From Pycnococcus provasolii (Eukaryota > Chlorophyta > Pseudoscourfieldiophyceae > Pseudoscourfieldiales > Pycnococcaceae): a DNA stretch of 64,000 nt. The DNA lies in NCBI GenBank assembly GCA_938743325.2, contig OW568879.1, forward strand, positions 558,001-622,000. Direction: 5' to 3'. Below the pieces are notes generated by a model. That model was not told the DNA's origin. It ran no database searches and was given only the letters and a program-made list of their open reading frames with translations. Positions within the stretch are counted from its first letter, which is position 1. Each line of letters opens with the position of its first letter. Position numbers and translations under genes: made by a program. Of the stretch, positions 1-9,272 are shown one piece after another.

Positions 1-149
1 GTCGCTTCGGTGACAGCGAATTCGTACTTTTTCGACTCGACACCTCCACGCGGCGACACCTTAAGTGCACGCGCAGCAGAGACCCCGGGAAGGGAAAGTG
101 AAAGGGCGAAGACGAGAGCGATCACAACAAGAACACGAGTGGACATCAT
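1..149 (-). CDS. N-terminus of an unidentified secreted protein (cut by window edge)
   Basis: Reading leftward from an ATG-ATG pair at 144-149, the frame stays open to the window edge and gives about 49 residues. They begin MMSTRVLVVIALVFALSL, a textbook signal peptide (short basic n-region, hydrophobic core, SAARA cleavage region), followed by a basic stretch and VESKKYEFAVTEA. The protein is therefore probably secreted or enters the ER. No family can be recognised from so short a piece. The choice of frame rests on the signal-peptide pattern alone. Confidence 0.6.
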   Translation of the reverse strand, partial: MMSTRVLVVIALVFALSLSLPGVSAARALKVSPRGGVESKKYEFAVTEA

Positions 150-784
150 GGTTGAAGATGGGAATGATCGGGCCGCGAGTGGGATGGAGGAGGTTGGGAG
201 GGGGATGGCCGATGGAGCCTCGAGGTTTTCGGGATGGAGAAACGCGCGCCCCTTCCCCTTCGAAGCCCTTCCCCTTCTCGTTGAGGTTGAGGAGAGCTTG
301 AGGTGGTTGTGCGTGGCATGGATGGACCTTGCAAGCGGGGGAGCTCGTCGTTACTGTACACTGCATCTGCAAGCTCGGACCTGATCGCGACCTGTAGACT
401 CGCTTTAGCCGTCCCCGTTGAGCCGCCCACCTACCGAGCGCCAGCCGCTTCAGCCTGTGCAGTCAGTGTGGTTGGTGTGGTGTGCACCTGCCGACGGTCG
501 AATCATCAAACACACCCGGCTATGACGGCAACTGAACCCGCGGGGTTCCTTCCTCACTACAGTACTCTGTCACTCACAGTCACGGGTTCCTTTGGGTTCC
601 CTTGCAAACCCGAACCACTTCGCACTCGAAAGGGCTTCCGTCCACGAACGTGACTCACGGACGTTGACGTGAATGATGAGCGTGCGATGCCTGGATAAAG
701 AGCTGTATTGTGGCGTACGCATGCTTCCAGAAAGAAGGGAGGGGCTTTCAAAGTTTACAATCTCTCTTAACAATACGAAATCTT
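150..784. other. Intergenic spacer between the truncated secreted gene and ABC1K
   Basis: This spacer holds the presumed promoter of the leftward secreted gene and the 3' end of the leftward ABC1K gene. ORFs on both strands are short, mutually overlapping and lack any domain. A TGTAA on the minus strand at 755-759 lies 26-30 nt past the ABC1K stop and is a candidate poly(A) signal. Nothing else is recognised. Confidence 0.5.
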
Positions 785-2767
785 TCATGCAGGAGCGGGC
801 GTGAGCGCGTCATGCTGCTGCCCACGCCGACGCCCAAGCCCATGCAAAATTCGCCGCAAGCCACGCGCCACGGAGTTCACCGCCGACAGAGCAGCAGCCT
901 TCACGAGGCGTCCGAGCAGCCATGCGTCGCTGAACACGGCCCATGCTCCCTTCAGCATTGTGGGAAGCACCGAGAAGATTCCCCCGCCAGCACCGGAGCG
1001 TGCAAATCCAATCAGCTGCCAGAGACGCGCCCAGTCGAGTTCCCCCGGTGCGATGGCATTGACGTCGTCGTCGTCGTCGTCCGCCGCCGAGTTGGGACTT
1101 TTGACCAGAACATCCGCCAGGCGGCGCGTGTACAGCTTGTCCGTCAGAAGCATACGAGCGACGTGCGGGTATGCGACGTTCAGGAAGCGAAACTTTGGGT
1201 CAAGCTGCATGCAGATTCCCTCCTGCGTCAGCAGCGTGCGTATGATGATCGCGAATCGCTCCGGAACGCGCAGAGGATAGTCGTACATCAGCTTGGAGAA
1301 CTGGTCGGTGATTTTCCGGAAGCTGAAGTCCTCCGCGAGTGCGCCGGCGTCGAAGCGCCCTTGTCCAGCCACCTCGATCCAGACGCGGCGCAGGGCGTCG
1401 GAGACGCGCTGACGCACCTCCTCGTCGTCCGACAAGAAGCCGAGCTCCTGCAGCGCCTTCGTCAGCCTGACGTAGTCCTCGTTCATACACCCGATGAGCG
1501 CGTCCAGCAGCGCACTCTGGTCCTCCTTGGACAGCTCGCTGACGTTGCCAAAGTCGATGTACGCGATGCCGTTGTCGCGCATCGCAAACACATTCCCCGG
1601 ATGCGGGTCGCCGTGGAAGAGCCCGTACTCGAGCAGCTGCGTCATGCCGGCGCGCACGCCCGTGGAGATGAACCGGTCGACGTCAATCGCCGCGTCGCGC
1701 ACGGCGGCAACGTCCGTGAGCCTCACGCCGTCGACCCACGACATGATCAGCACGCGTGGCGAGTTGCACTGCGGGAACGGCAGGCTGGGTATGACCACCT
1801 CGCCGTCGTGCTCGAAGTTCGCCTGAAATGCTGCGAGAGATCGCGCCTCGGCATTGAAGTCGAGCTCGCGCAGCAGCGACCGTCCAAACTCGTCGACGAC
1901 GACGCTCGCCTCGCATCCGAGCCTTGCCCTGGACGCGCCGTCGAGCCACCGCACGGCGGCGTAGCGAAAGAGCCACAGGTCTCTGAGTATGGTTGATCGC
2001 AGGTTCGGGCGCTGTATTTTGACAGCCACCTCCACCGGCTCCGAGTCGTCGTTCGGCGCGTGCATCATCGCCCTGTACACGACGCCTATCGACGCTGCGG
2101 CAATAGGCTTTGTGGGGAACGGCGGCACGAAGATCTCGTCCAGGCTTTTGATGTTGAGGTCCTCCTTTAGGATCTGCATGGCGACGTCGTGGCTGAACGG
2201 CGGCACGTCGTCCTGCAGTTTCATGAGTTCGTCCATGTAGTCCGCTCTCACGACGTCCGGCCTGTTTGCTAAGAACTGCGCGAGTTTGATGAACGCTGGT
2301 CCTAAGGAGGTGGCAACTTCTCTGAGTTGCGTCGCCCTGACTTGCACACGCGCCGGGTCGTCCTGCATGCCCTGCCATTCGTCCAAGCTTTTGTTTGATA
2401 GCGTGCATGCCGCCGCCCACGCGAGTTGGACTGCACGCACGGCGACCCCTACTACGTCTGAGTTCGCCGCGGAGTTTAAGCCGTTTAGCGTGTACGTGTA
2501 TTGCGACGAGACGGACGGAACCAAGACGTTAGCAGGAACCACGACGGAGTTAACATTGCCAACCCCCTCACCAACATTGCCAACCTCCCCACCCTTCGAT
2601 GAAGATGAAGACGAAGCCAAGGACGACGACGACGCAGATAAATCCCGTCTTCTTCTCCTAAGAGTAGCACATCTTCTTCTATTGAATACACATACACAAG
2701 GTTGACGCGGACAAGAAGACAAGGATGATGATGACGAAGGTGGTGCATGAACAACGGCCATCGCCAT
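785..2767 (-). CDS. ABC1K/UbiB-family atypical kinase, probably plastid-targeted
   Basis: About 660 aa from the ATGGCGATGGCC start at 2767; in-frame Met codons at 2812 and 2836 are alternatives. The first ~80 residues are Ser/Arg-rich with few acidic residues, like a transit peptide. The ABC1 domain follows: LGPAFIKLAQ (around 155-164, the KxGQ position), AAASIGVVYRA (around 223, the Ala-rich loop), VAVKIQRP (lysine around 250), ELDFNAEA, HGDPHPGN (around 385) and YIDFGN (around 405). Family members (ADCK/COQ8, plant ABC1Ks) act in quinone and prenyl-lipid metabolism; plastid members associate with plastoglobules. The usual Gly of KxGQ is Ala here, and the Gln of the SIGQV loop is Val. A run of Asp lies near the C-terminus. 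The exact subfamily is not resolved. Confidence 0.9.
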   Translation of the reverse strand: MAMAVVHAPPSSSSSLSSCPRQPCVCVFNRRRCATLRRRRRDLSASSSSLASSSSSSKGGEVGNVGEGVGNVNSVVVPANVLVPSVSSQYTYTLNGLNSAANSDVVGVAVRAVQLAWAAACTLSNKSLDEWQGMQDDPARVQVRATQLREVATSLGPAFIKLAQFLANRPDVVRADYMDELMKLQDDVPPFSHDVAMQILKEDLNIKSLDEIFVPPFPTKPIAAASIGVVYRAMMHAPNDDSEPVEVAVKIQRPNLRSTILRDLWLFRYAAVRWLDGASRARLGCEASVVVDEFGRSLLRELDFNAEARSLAAFQANFEHDGEVVIPSLPFPQCNSPRVLIMSWVDGVRLTDVAAVRDAAIDVDRFISTGVRAGMTQLLEYGLFHGDPHPGNVFAMRDNGIAYIDFGNVSELSKEDQSALLDALIGCMNEDYVRLTKALQELGFLSDDEEVRQRVSDALRRVWIEVAGQGRFDAGALAEDFSFRKITDQFSKLMYDYPLRVPERFAIIIRTLLTQEGICMQLDPKFRFLNVAYPHVARMLLTDKLYTRRLADVLVKSPNSAADDDDDDVNAIAPGELDWARLWQLIGFARSGAGGGIFSVLPTMLKGAWAVFSDAWLLGRLVKAAALSAVNSVARGLRRILHGLGRRRGQQHDALTPAPA

Positions 2768-3149
2768 GATGAGAAGCGAGAGGGCTGGAGAGGGGAGGGA
2801 GAATGAACGCATCCGAAAACTCCCGGGAAGCCACAAGATTTGTGCCCGGGAGCCTCCCTCCCTCGGGTTCAGTCAGGGGTTTGAGAGTCCTGAAGTCGGC
2901 TTTCTCGGAGTTATTATTCGTTCGGGGTTACGACAGTTCGGGACTTCGGGCTCGGGTTAGGGGTTCGGGTTGGTCCCCCTCCCCTGGTTGGTATGTACCA
3001 CCTATGTAACTCGGCCGTTGTGTTTCGCATCGCGTCAGCGGTCAGTCAGCGTGCTGCGTCCCTCTCTGTCTCTGTCTGTGACTTGTTTGTTGATAACAAA
3101 ATTAACAAAACAGATTAGTTCACTTTCAGCGAGCTCGCGTTTTTCATCT
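2768..3149. promoter_or_regulatory. Shared divergent promoter region of ABC1K and the FAD monooxygenase
   Basis: The two genes point away from each other, so this ~380-bp spacer must hold both promoters. Positions 2918-2978 carry a run of GTTCGGG-type motifs ending in GGGTTAGGGGTTCGGG, a degenerate form of the telomere-like clusters found upstream of other genes here. No TATA box can be placed with confidence. Confidence 0.45.
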
Positions 3150-4757
3150 ATGTTGTTCTCACCACCACTCGCAGCAGCACCACCTTGTGAAGCAGCATCA
3201 GCACAAGCATCAGCACGAAGAATGCGTCCTTCTCGTCGTCCTTATCCTCGGGTTGCGAGTTCTCGTCATAACAATCGTCTCCTCGGCGTTGTCTCCTCGG
3301 CAGGATCGTCTCGTGGCTCGCTTGGTGACGACGATGATGAACGGTTGGGCCATGTGACGACTGGGAGTCCCAACGTCCTGGTGGTTGGCGCGGGGCCCGT
3401 GGGCACGACCGCCGCTTGTCTTTTATCCGATCGACTCGGTCCGTCGGCGTCCGTGACTATACTGGAGAGACGATCGGATCCCACGCGTATGGACGATGCC
3501 TCACGCATGAGCGCGCGGCTTTACCCCATGGCGCTCAACGAAAGGAGTTTCGACGCGCTCGCACGCGCACGACTCGACGACATTCAAGGCGGGCACAAGT
3601 TGCGAGGATTCGCAGTCCTCACCAAGGAGGGGCGTGTGAAACAGTTCAACCTGCCTGGACAAGACGAAGATAGGAGAATCCTGATAGACTGGGTGACGTG
3701 GACGTCGAACCTCATCACGCTCGCACGACAAAAGCATCCGAGAATTAACTTCCAGTTCGAAACGCCGCTACGCCCGTCAGCCTTCGACGTGGATGCACAA
3801 ACCGTCACACTCGACGACGGAACGGTGATGAAGTACGACCTGCTCGTTGGCGCTGACGGTGCCAACTCCGTGGTGAGGACGGCACTCTACGGCGACGCGT
3901 GCACCAAAGTTTTGTACGACGGAACGAACGTGGGATATCGGATTTTGCAGGGAGTGGATCCGAGCTATCTGACCAACGACATGTTGCGAGCCATTTACGA
4001 CAACGATGACAACACCGCGCGCATTTTCCGATGCGGCTCGAAGAAAACAAGCATCGTCCTGTTCCGTTCGTGCGTCGACCCGAGCCGTATTGATGCGATG
4101 TACACGGGCACAGTGGCGCTTCTCAGCGACGCGACAGCGTACAGTGAGACCGTGCATGCCATTGAGGGATTGCCGCACTCCGTCGCGCTCGCTATCGCAG
4201 CCTCGAATGCCGCTAACGCACACAATCCTCCGTCGAGCTTTGGTCAGGTTCGTTGGATGCGTGAATTTGGGAAAGGCCACGTCGCTCTCGTGGGCGATGC
4301 AGCGCACTCCGTCACGAGTTCGTTGGGCCAAGGAGCAACTACAGGCCTAGGTTCAGCCGTTGCGCTCGCCGACGCGATAAACACGGACGATATCGCAGGC
4401 AGTGTTTCGGCGTACTCTGCATCTCGTGCGCCCCAAGCCCACGCCCTTCAGCGCATGGAAGTGCTCAACGCATACGCCACCTCTGGTTGGCGGAACCCAA
4501 ACGCTTCTAAGCTTTGGAGCGTGATTGCTCGTGCAGCATCGACACTGGGCCTCATCGGCGGATTGCTACTCTCTCGCGTGAATTCAGGCGTGCGTCACAG
4601 TACGCTCTTCCACGGCTTGATCGATCCATCCATCACCCTTCGTGATCTTGAGAACCAATTCTACAAGTGCATTTCCTTGGGCGTTTGTGTGCTGGCAATT
4701 CTCACAAGCTGCTTGTGCATGCTTGCCCGAGCACGCATGAATGCCGCTTTGTTGTAA
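3150..4757 (+). CDS. FAD-dependent aromatic-ring monooxygenase-like protein (UbiH/KMO type)
   Basis: 535 aa from the ATG at 3150; the frame is open from 2970, but the upstream part looks non-coding. The three flavoprotein-hydroxylase motifs are in order: VLVVGAGPVG (around 77-85, FAD ADP-binding) with ILERR closing the Rossmann strand, YDLLVGADGANSVVR (around 229-243, the DG motif), and HVALVGDAAHSVTSSLGQG (around 377-395, the GD motif). The last ~70 residues hold two hydrophobic segments, suggesting a membrane anchor as in kynurenine 3-monooxygenase. The first ~65 residues are Ala/Ser/Arg-rich and may target an organelle. The substrate cannot be named from sequence alone. The stop codon lies inside TTGTAA, giving a TGTAA at 4753-4757. 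Confidence 0.85.
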   Translation: MLFSPPLAAAPPCEAASAQASARRMRPSRRPYPRVASSRHNNRLLGVVSSAGSSRGSLGDDDDERLGHVTTGSPNVLVVGAGPVGTTAACLLSDRLGPSASVTILERRSDPTRMDDASRMSARLYPMALNERSFDALARARLDDIQGGHKLRGFAVLTKEGRVKQFNLPGQDEDRRILIDWVTWTSNLITLARQKHPRINFQFETPLRPSAFDVDAQTVTLDDGTVMKYDLLVGADGANSVVRTALYGDACTKVLYDGTNVGYRILQGVDPSYLTNDMLRAIYDNDDNTARIFRCGSKKTSIVLFRSCVDPSRIDAMYTGTVALLSDATAYSETVHAIEGLPHSVALAIAASNAANAHNPPSSFGQVRWMREFGKGHVALVGDAAHSVTSSLGQGATTGLGSAVALADAINTDDIAGSVSAYSASRAPQAHALQRMEVLNAYATSGWRNPNASKLWSVIARAASTLGLIGGLLLSRVNSGVRHSTLFHGLIDPSITLRDLENQFYKCISLGVCVLAILTSCLCMLARARMNAALL

Positions 4758-5112
4758 TAAAAATGACGAAAATGACGATGTTTGTTTGTTACGTCGTGTT
4801 CGCAGGTTCTTCGCCGTTCACAGTGCGTTGTGAAGTCGGCTCTCGCTCTCTATCAGGGGTCACGGTAGGTCGTGAAGCGTTGCTCACACGCAGTACAGTA
4901 CCCGGTAGTCTAATAATGGGTCGTCCCTTTCCCGAACGTCTTCCGGGGTCGGGGTCGGCGTTAGGGTTAGGGTTACAACTAGGGTTAGGTGGTAGGGCTT
5001 AGGGTTAGGGTTAGGATTAGGGTTCGGGATCCCCATTTGGTTTTGGCCTTTCCACTTCTTCTTCCTTTTCGGAAGAGGGTTTTGGGCTCCACGCCGTCGT
5101 CGGCATTCATCC
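4758..5112. other. Intergenic spacer upstream of the MED17-like gene
   Basis: About 355 bp. It includes the telomere-like cluster at 4959-5028 (listed separately) and a T-rich stretch just before the next ATG. No other gene is seen. Confidence 0.5.
4959..5028 (+). repeat. Interstitial telomere-like TTAGGG cluster
   Basis: About six imperfect TTAGGG units on the plus strand, interrupted by variants such as GTTACAACTAGGG and GGTAGGGC. The cluster ends about 85 bp before the start codon at 5113. It is too degenerate and too internal to be a chromosome end. See the finding on promoter telomere-like motifs. Confidence 0.8.
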
Positions 5113-6010
5113 ATGGCCATGGCGTCCCCTCAAGCCAAGGTTCCTCCGACTAGCCTGAAGGTGGTGTCATCGAACTCTCTACAAGTCACAGATGAAGCTG
5201 AAGCCATGGATGTCCCCCCTCCTTCTTTGTCTCGCCCTTCTCAACCCTTCTCATTAAGATCTGTGGATCTTCCCGGCGGGTTCCCATCTCCGGGTTTCGC
5301 CATCTCCGCGACGAACGGTGAACGTCTACCTGCGCCTGCTTTTACCCGTGACGCCCTCTGTGCTCTGGAACTCGCGCATAGACGTGCGTCCATCCTTGAG
5401 CAGAAGGCCGCGCAGAAGTCGTCGTCAAAATCTAAGTCAGACGCTAAGAAGGACGACAGTGACAGTGCGGGGACGAAAGAAGCACATCGCGAAGGCTTAG
5501 CGTTGGAGAAAACCTTGGCGCACGGAAAGGGAGGAGACAGCAACGTCGCATCAAGCTCGTCGTCGCGGTTTACGACGTGCCTTTCCAAACTTGCTGCTGC
5601 GGCGCAGGAAATGCAACTGCTCGTTGACCTGTGCGACCACGTCAAGGCAACACACAGCATCGGTGTCAGGCACGCCGCGAAGCCACGAGGACAGGCGCGC
5701 CTCGCCTCCGTGAGCGCGGAGGCGGCTGTGAACTTTGGCGTGAAGAAAAAGGGTGCCGCGCGCGCGGAGGAGGCGCTCAGGGCGGGTGCGGAGAGGCTGA
5801 AGCAAAGGGCGAGCGTGAGAAGCCGTTTCGCGCGAGGGGTGCGCTCCCTTAGACGAAGGTGGATCTTACGAGGTCTCGCGGTTGCGGGCGTTGTCACGGA
5901 CGTCGCTCCTCCGGGCGCCACGGACGCCGACGCACCGGCGCACGTCGTTGCGATGGCTGACGACGGCGCGCTGCGCGTTGCGTCGCCTGATGTTGACGAG
6001 GATGTTGGCA

Positions 6011-6046
<36 letters not shown>

Positions 6047-6390
6047 TGCGATGCGCCGACGTCGCTCTCGAGCGTTGGCATGCGCTCTCTTACGCGAGCA
6101 TGCTGAATCGCCACGTCGCGTACGCGCGCAAGTCTCTGACGGACGCGGCTGCTCGAGGCGAGGCACCCGACAGGCTGACTCCTTCTCACGTGCGTGACTT
6201 GCACTCTTCCGGCGACTTGGACGTCGCTTCTTTTTTGGTGCACCAGTGGTTCGTGCACCGCCTGCGCGTGGACGAGGACGACGCGAACGTTTCCAACAAG
6301 TCTCTCGAAGTAAGCGCACTCACAAGGGCGCAAACGAGTCTGCACATGATTCTTGCCAACGCCTCCTTGCAAAGTCGCCAAGACGAATAA
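5113..6390 (+). CDS. Unidentified protein, possible Mediator subunit 17
   Basis: 425 aa; the start lies in an ATGGCCATGGCG context. Seen: a low-complexity N-terminus, a Ser/Lys-rich charged segment (around 95-125), a helical stretch (FTTCLSKLAAAAQEMQLLVDLC, around 155-175), a helical block RAGAERLKQRASVRSRFARG followed by VRSLRRRW (around 222-250), a run of eleven Asp (around 300), and a helical C-terminus. The RAGAERL...RRRW block resembles the conserved MED17 helix that precedes the Leu-Arg-Arg-x-Trp motif, which is why MED17 is suggested. No enzyme motif is visible. MED17 would belong to the head module of the nuclear Mediator complex. The assignment is tentative, and a generic unknown nuclear protein is the main alternative. 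Confidence 0.45.
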
Positions 6391-6788
6391 TACAATGAAG
6401 ACGTTCGTTGATGTTGTTGTTTTCATACACAACCTTGTACTTTAAAAGTAAAACGATACATACTGACATCAAAAACACGGTAACCCCGAACTACAACCCC
6501 CAACCCCGAACTACAACCCCCAACCCCGAACTACTAATCTCTCCAAGGGAACCCTTCTGAACCCAGAAGTCGCTTCAAGCAGCTTCTTCATCAAGCGTGA
6601 ACTTCACACCACCTGCTCTTGGTGCTAGGGTGTATCCCCAATTCCCCTCCCAATTCCCCTCTCCCCTTGATTGTTACTTTTTCCTCTGTTTTCTGTTTTT
6701 CGTATCGCCCCTCCCCCCTTTCCCGCCTGCTCTGCTCTGCTCCTGCTCCTCCCCCGTGGTCATTCTCGCTCTCGCGCTGATAACAGTC
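6391..6788. other. Intergenic spacer upstream of the ParA-like gene
   Basis: Positions 6483-6535 hold a tandem repeat of about 20 bp (AACTACAACCCCCAACCCCG, about 2.5 copies). Read on the minus strand this is GTAGTTCGGGGTTGGGGG, related to the GTTCGGG/TTAGGG motifs of other spacers. The rest is pyrimidine-rich towards the start codon at 6789. An in-frame ORF extends back to 6597, but its residues (Phe/Pro/Ser/Cys-rich, from a C/T tract) look non-coding. Confidence 0.5.
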
Positions 6789-7964
6789 ATGCCGCTGTTG
6801 ACGTCATACGTGTTCACGAACAATCGCGGCGGCGTGGGCAAGTCCACGCTGCTGTTTCAATTGGCGTCGACGTACGCGCAAATGCATCCTCATTTGAATG
6901 TCGCAATCTTTGACTTTTCCATCCAGGCGGATGTCTCCATCTCGTTCCTAGGAGGGACGCAAGAGCCGTCGGCGGACACGCCCAAAGCACGCACGCTGGG
7001 TGCGCAGCGCATGGCGGCACTGCGGCCGGAAAATACTGGGCCGGGGATCATCGAGGCGCTCATGGAGGCGGAGACGTCTGGTGGTGGCGGCGGCGGCGGC
7101 GGCGGTGGTGGTAGCGGCGGGTTGCTGGGCGCGTTCTCGCGACTCAGCTTTGGAGGAGGAGGCGGCGGCGGCGCATCGAGCGCGCTCGACTTGAGGTCCA
7201 AGCTCGTGCAGGTGTACAAAGATGGCGGAGGACCGGACAACATCTTCTTGGCGACCGGTGGTGTCAAGCTGCACGAGGTGCTCACCCTGCAGAATGCCGA
7301 GCGCGTCGCCGCGATGGTGGCGGCGGCGCTCGACAAGTCGGAAGGGAACTGGGTCGCCTTCTTTGACACCGACGCGGAGGTGACGGAGCGACCTGCAACA
7401 CTCGCCGCGGTGGTGGCAGCGCAGCGTATCGTCCTGCCGCTCAGCGCGAACTGGGCAGACTACAACCGCGTCGTCGACGGCGACCCTATCAACAGCCTCT
7501 TCCCCGTGCTGAGGCATCGCATCTCCAACGGACTGCCGTGCGCCAAGGTGGACCACGTCGTCTTCAACTCCGTCAAGCTGAAGGACAGCACGCCGTGTGG
7601 CCTGCACGACGATGGACGCCGCGGCGCGATGCTCCCCTTCTCCCCGGTGAAGAACGTGCGATCGCAGATGTCGCAGATGAGCGACCACATGTTCTCGCAG
7701 GGCTGGGAGGACATGGAGCTCCAGTACCGCACCATCTACATGGACGACGGTTCCGTGAACGACGAGGACGCATTCGCCGCACGCTACGTGCAGAGCCTGT
7801 ACAGCATGCCGGATAACATCGTGCACGTCTCCGCGCTGACGGGAATCCCCGTGTGCTCGATGGATGCGAAGACGAAGTACCTCGATGGAGAGGTGAAGGT
7901 TGACGCCAGTGCACTGGACAAGCTTCAAGGGGCGATGGAGTCAACGGTGAAAGCGTGGGTGTAA
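6789..7964 (+). CDS. ParA/MinD-like deviant Walker A ATPase
   Basis: 391 aa from the ATG at 6789. Residues 10-20 (NNRGGVGKSTL) match the ParA/MinD deviant Walker A loop, with the signature Lys replaced by Arg in the first position and GKST kept. VAIFDFSIQADVS (around 38-50) corresponds to the Walker A' Asp strand. WVAFFDTDAEVTERP (around 190) corresponds to the DxxP switch region. Two Gly-rich inserts (around 97-135) interrupt the domain. In bacteria these SIMIBI ATPases position DNA or proteins; eukaryotic relatives include NUBP/Cfd1 and plastid MinD, but neither shows this extended form. The lack of a clear leader peptide argues for a cytosolic protein. The last codon and stop form GTGTAA, so TGTAA spans 7960-7964. 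Its role is unknown. Confidence 0.75.
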   Translation: MPLLTSYVFTNNRGGVGKSTLLFQLASTYAQMHPHLNVAIFDFSIQADVSISFLGGTQEPSADTPKARTLGAQRMAALRPENTGPGIIEALMEAETSGGGGGGGGGGGSGGLLGAFSRLSFGGGGGGGASSALDLRSKLVQVYKDGGGPDNIFLATGGVKLHEVLTLQNAERVAAMVAAALDKSEGNWVAFFDTDAEVTERPATLAAVVAAQRIVLPLSANWADYNRVVDGDPINSLFPVLRHRISNGLPCAKVDHVVFNSVKLKDSTPCGLHDDGRRGAMLPFSPVKNVRSQMSQMSDHMFSQGWEDMELQYRTIYMDDGSVNDEDAFAARYVQSLYSMPDNIVHVSALTGIPVCSMDAKTKYLDGEVKVDASALDKLQGAMESTVKAWV

Positions 7965-8122
7965 GGAATTTTGACTTGACTGGTGTATGCAAAATTCATA
8001 ATCGACTTTTGTGTCTTTTTGTAATGAAAGCGCTATTTCTTCATTTTTTTTTCAATGAGTCAGGTAAAATATGCCAAACACAAATGGGGGATTGATTCAA
8101 AAATATTGCAAGAAAAACAATC

Positions 8123-8439
8123 ATGGAGCCTGCTGCTGCGCCAGCACCTCCTTCAAACAACAACAACAACAACAATGGCGGCGTCGACGCAGCTCGTGGT
8201 GTTGGTGTTGGTGGCGCATCACCACCACCACCACCACAACAACAACAACAACAACAACAGCAGCAGCAACAAGAAGAAGAGGCTGATGCCGACCAGCTTC
8301 CTCCGCCTCCTGCCAAACGCACGAAAATATTACAGAATAGTACTTGTTGGACAAATTACGCGCCGTCGTCACCTATGGCTTCCTCTCCCCAATCCTCTGC
8401 AATGAGGATGATGATGGTGCCATCTTCCTTAGCTGCCAA

Positions 8440-8473
<34 letters not shown>

Positions 8474-9133
8474 TATTCGATTCCGCCGTCATCCTACCTA
8501 ATGTCTACTGCTCCTGCGATTGCTGCACCGATGGCGGTGCCGCCGACGGTATACCCTTACCCAGCTGCTGCCGGCACTGCGCATTTTGCAACACCACCGA
8601 CGATCATACAGCAGCAATCGCCGCAGCAGCAGAATCATAGGCAGCAGAAAATGGATGAAGAGCCCGTCACATTCACGACACAAATGCGCGTGCCAAGTCA
8701 TTTGATTGGACGCTGCCTGGGTAAAAAGGGCGCGACGATTGCGCGAGTCATTCACGACACGGGTGCTCATGTGTCAATTCGAAACGACGCGGGAGGATCA
8801 CACTCACAGGGGGATGGCGACGGCAATCTCATCATTGTAGCGACTAACGCGGAGGTGGCTTTGCATGCTGCACAGCTCATGCGCAGAATCATGGAGTCGG
8901 GACCGCCGTGGGAGACACCGACGCTGACAGCAGACGTTGCGGCATATGGTGGGGGGGCAGCAGCAGGAGCAATAATATCACAATCTCATGTTGTTTCGCA
9001 GAACGAGGAGCAGCACTACTGCCTCTTCGCCACGGTGAAGCAGCAGATGTGGCAGTCACCAACAACGTCGTCGAAGCCGCCGCCACCGTCGCAGCCACCA
9101 CCGCCGTCACACCCGCCACCACCACCTTCTTGA
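8123..9133 (+). CDS. KH-domain RNA-binding protein with low-complexity arms
   Basis: 336 aa. A single type I KH domain lies around residues 182-255. It contains VPSHLIGRCLGKKGATIARV, where GKKG is the GXXG nucleic-acid loop, followed by the expected strand and an LMRRIM helix. The N-terminal arm has Asn, Gln and Ala homopolymers and the C-terminus is (Pro)n-Ser repeats. KH proteins bind single-stranded RNA, and the prion-like arms suggest RNP-granule association (inference). The homopolymers come from AAC/CAG/GCC trinucleotide runs in the DNA. The start at 8123 is the first ATG of the frame. The transcript may have further exons, but none is apparent. Confidence 0.8.
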
Positions 9134-9272
9134 CGAGAGACTGAGACAATTGCTTTGTTTGGATATGGATATACTTTGTATGTTCTACTGAAGCTTTTCT
9201 ATTTGTTTTTTTACCTCAAAAATGTCCCAAGAAAAAAACACCACTTTTTTTTTTGTCGAGCATCAAGCCAGT

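Noticed and set aside
710-1996. 428-codon plus-strand ORF opposite ABC1K
   Set aside because: Antisense of conserved kinase codons; no domains, Arg/Val/His-rich composition.
2970-3149. Upstream extension of the FAD monooxygenase frame
   Set aside because: The extra 60 residues come from pyrimidine-rich promoter-like sequence; the ATG at 3150 gives a more plausible leader.
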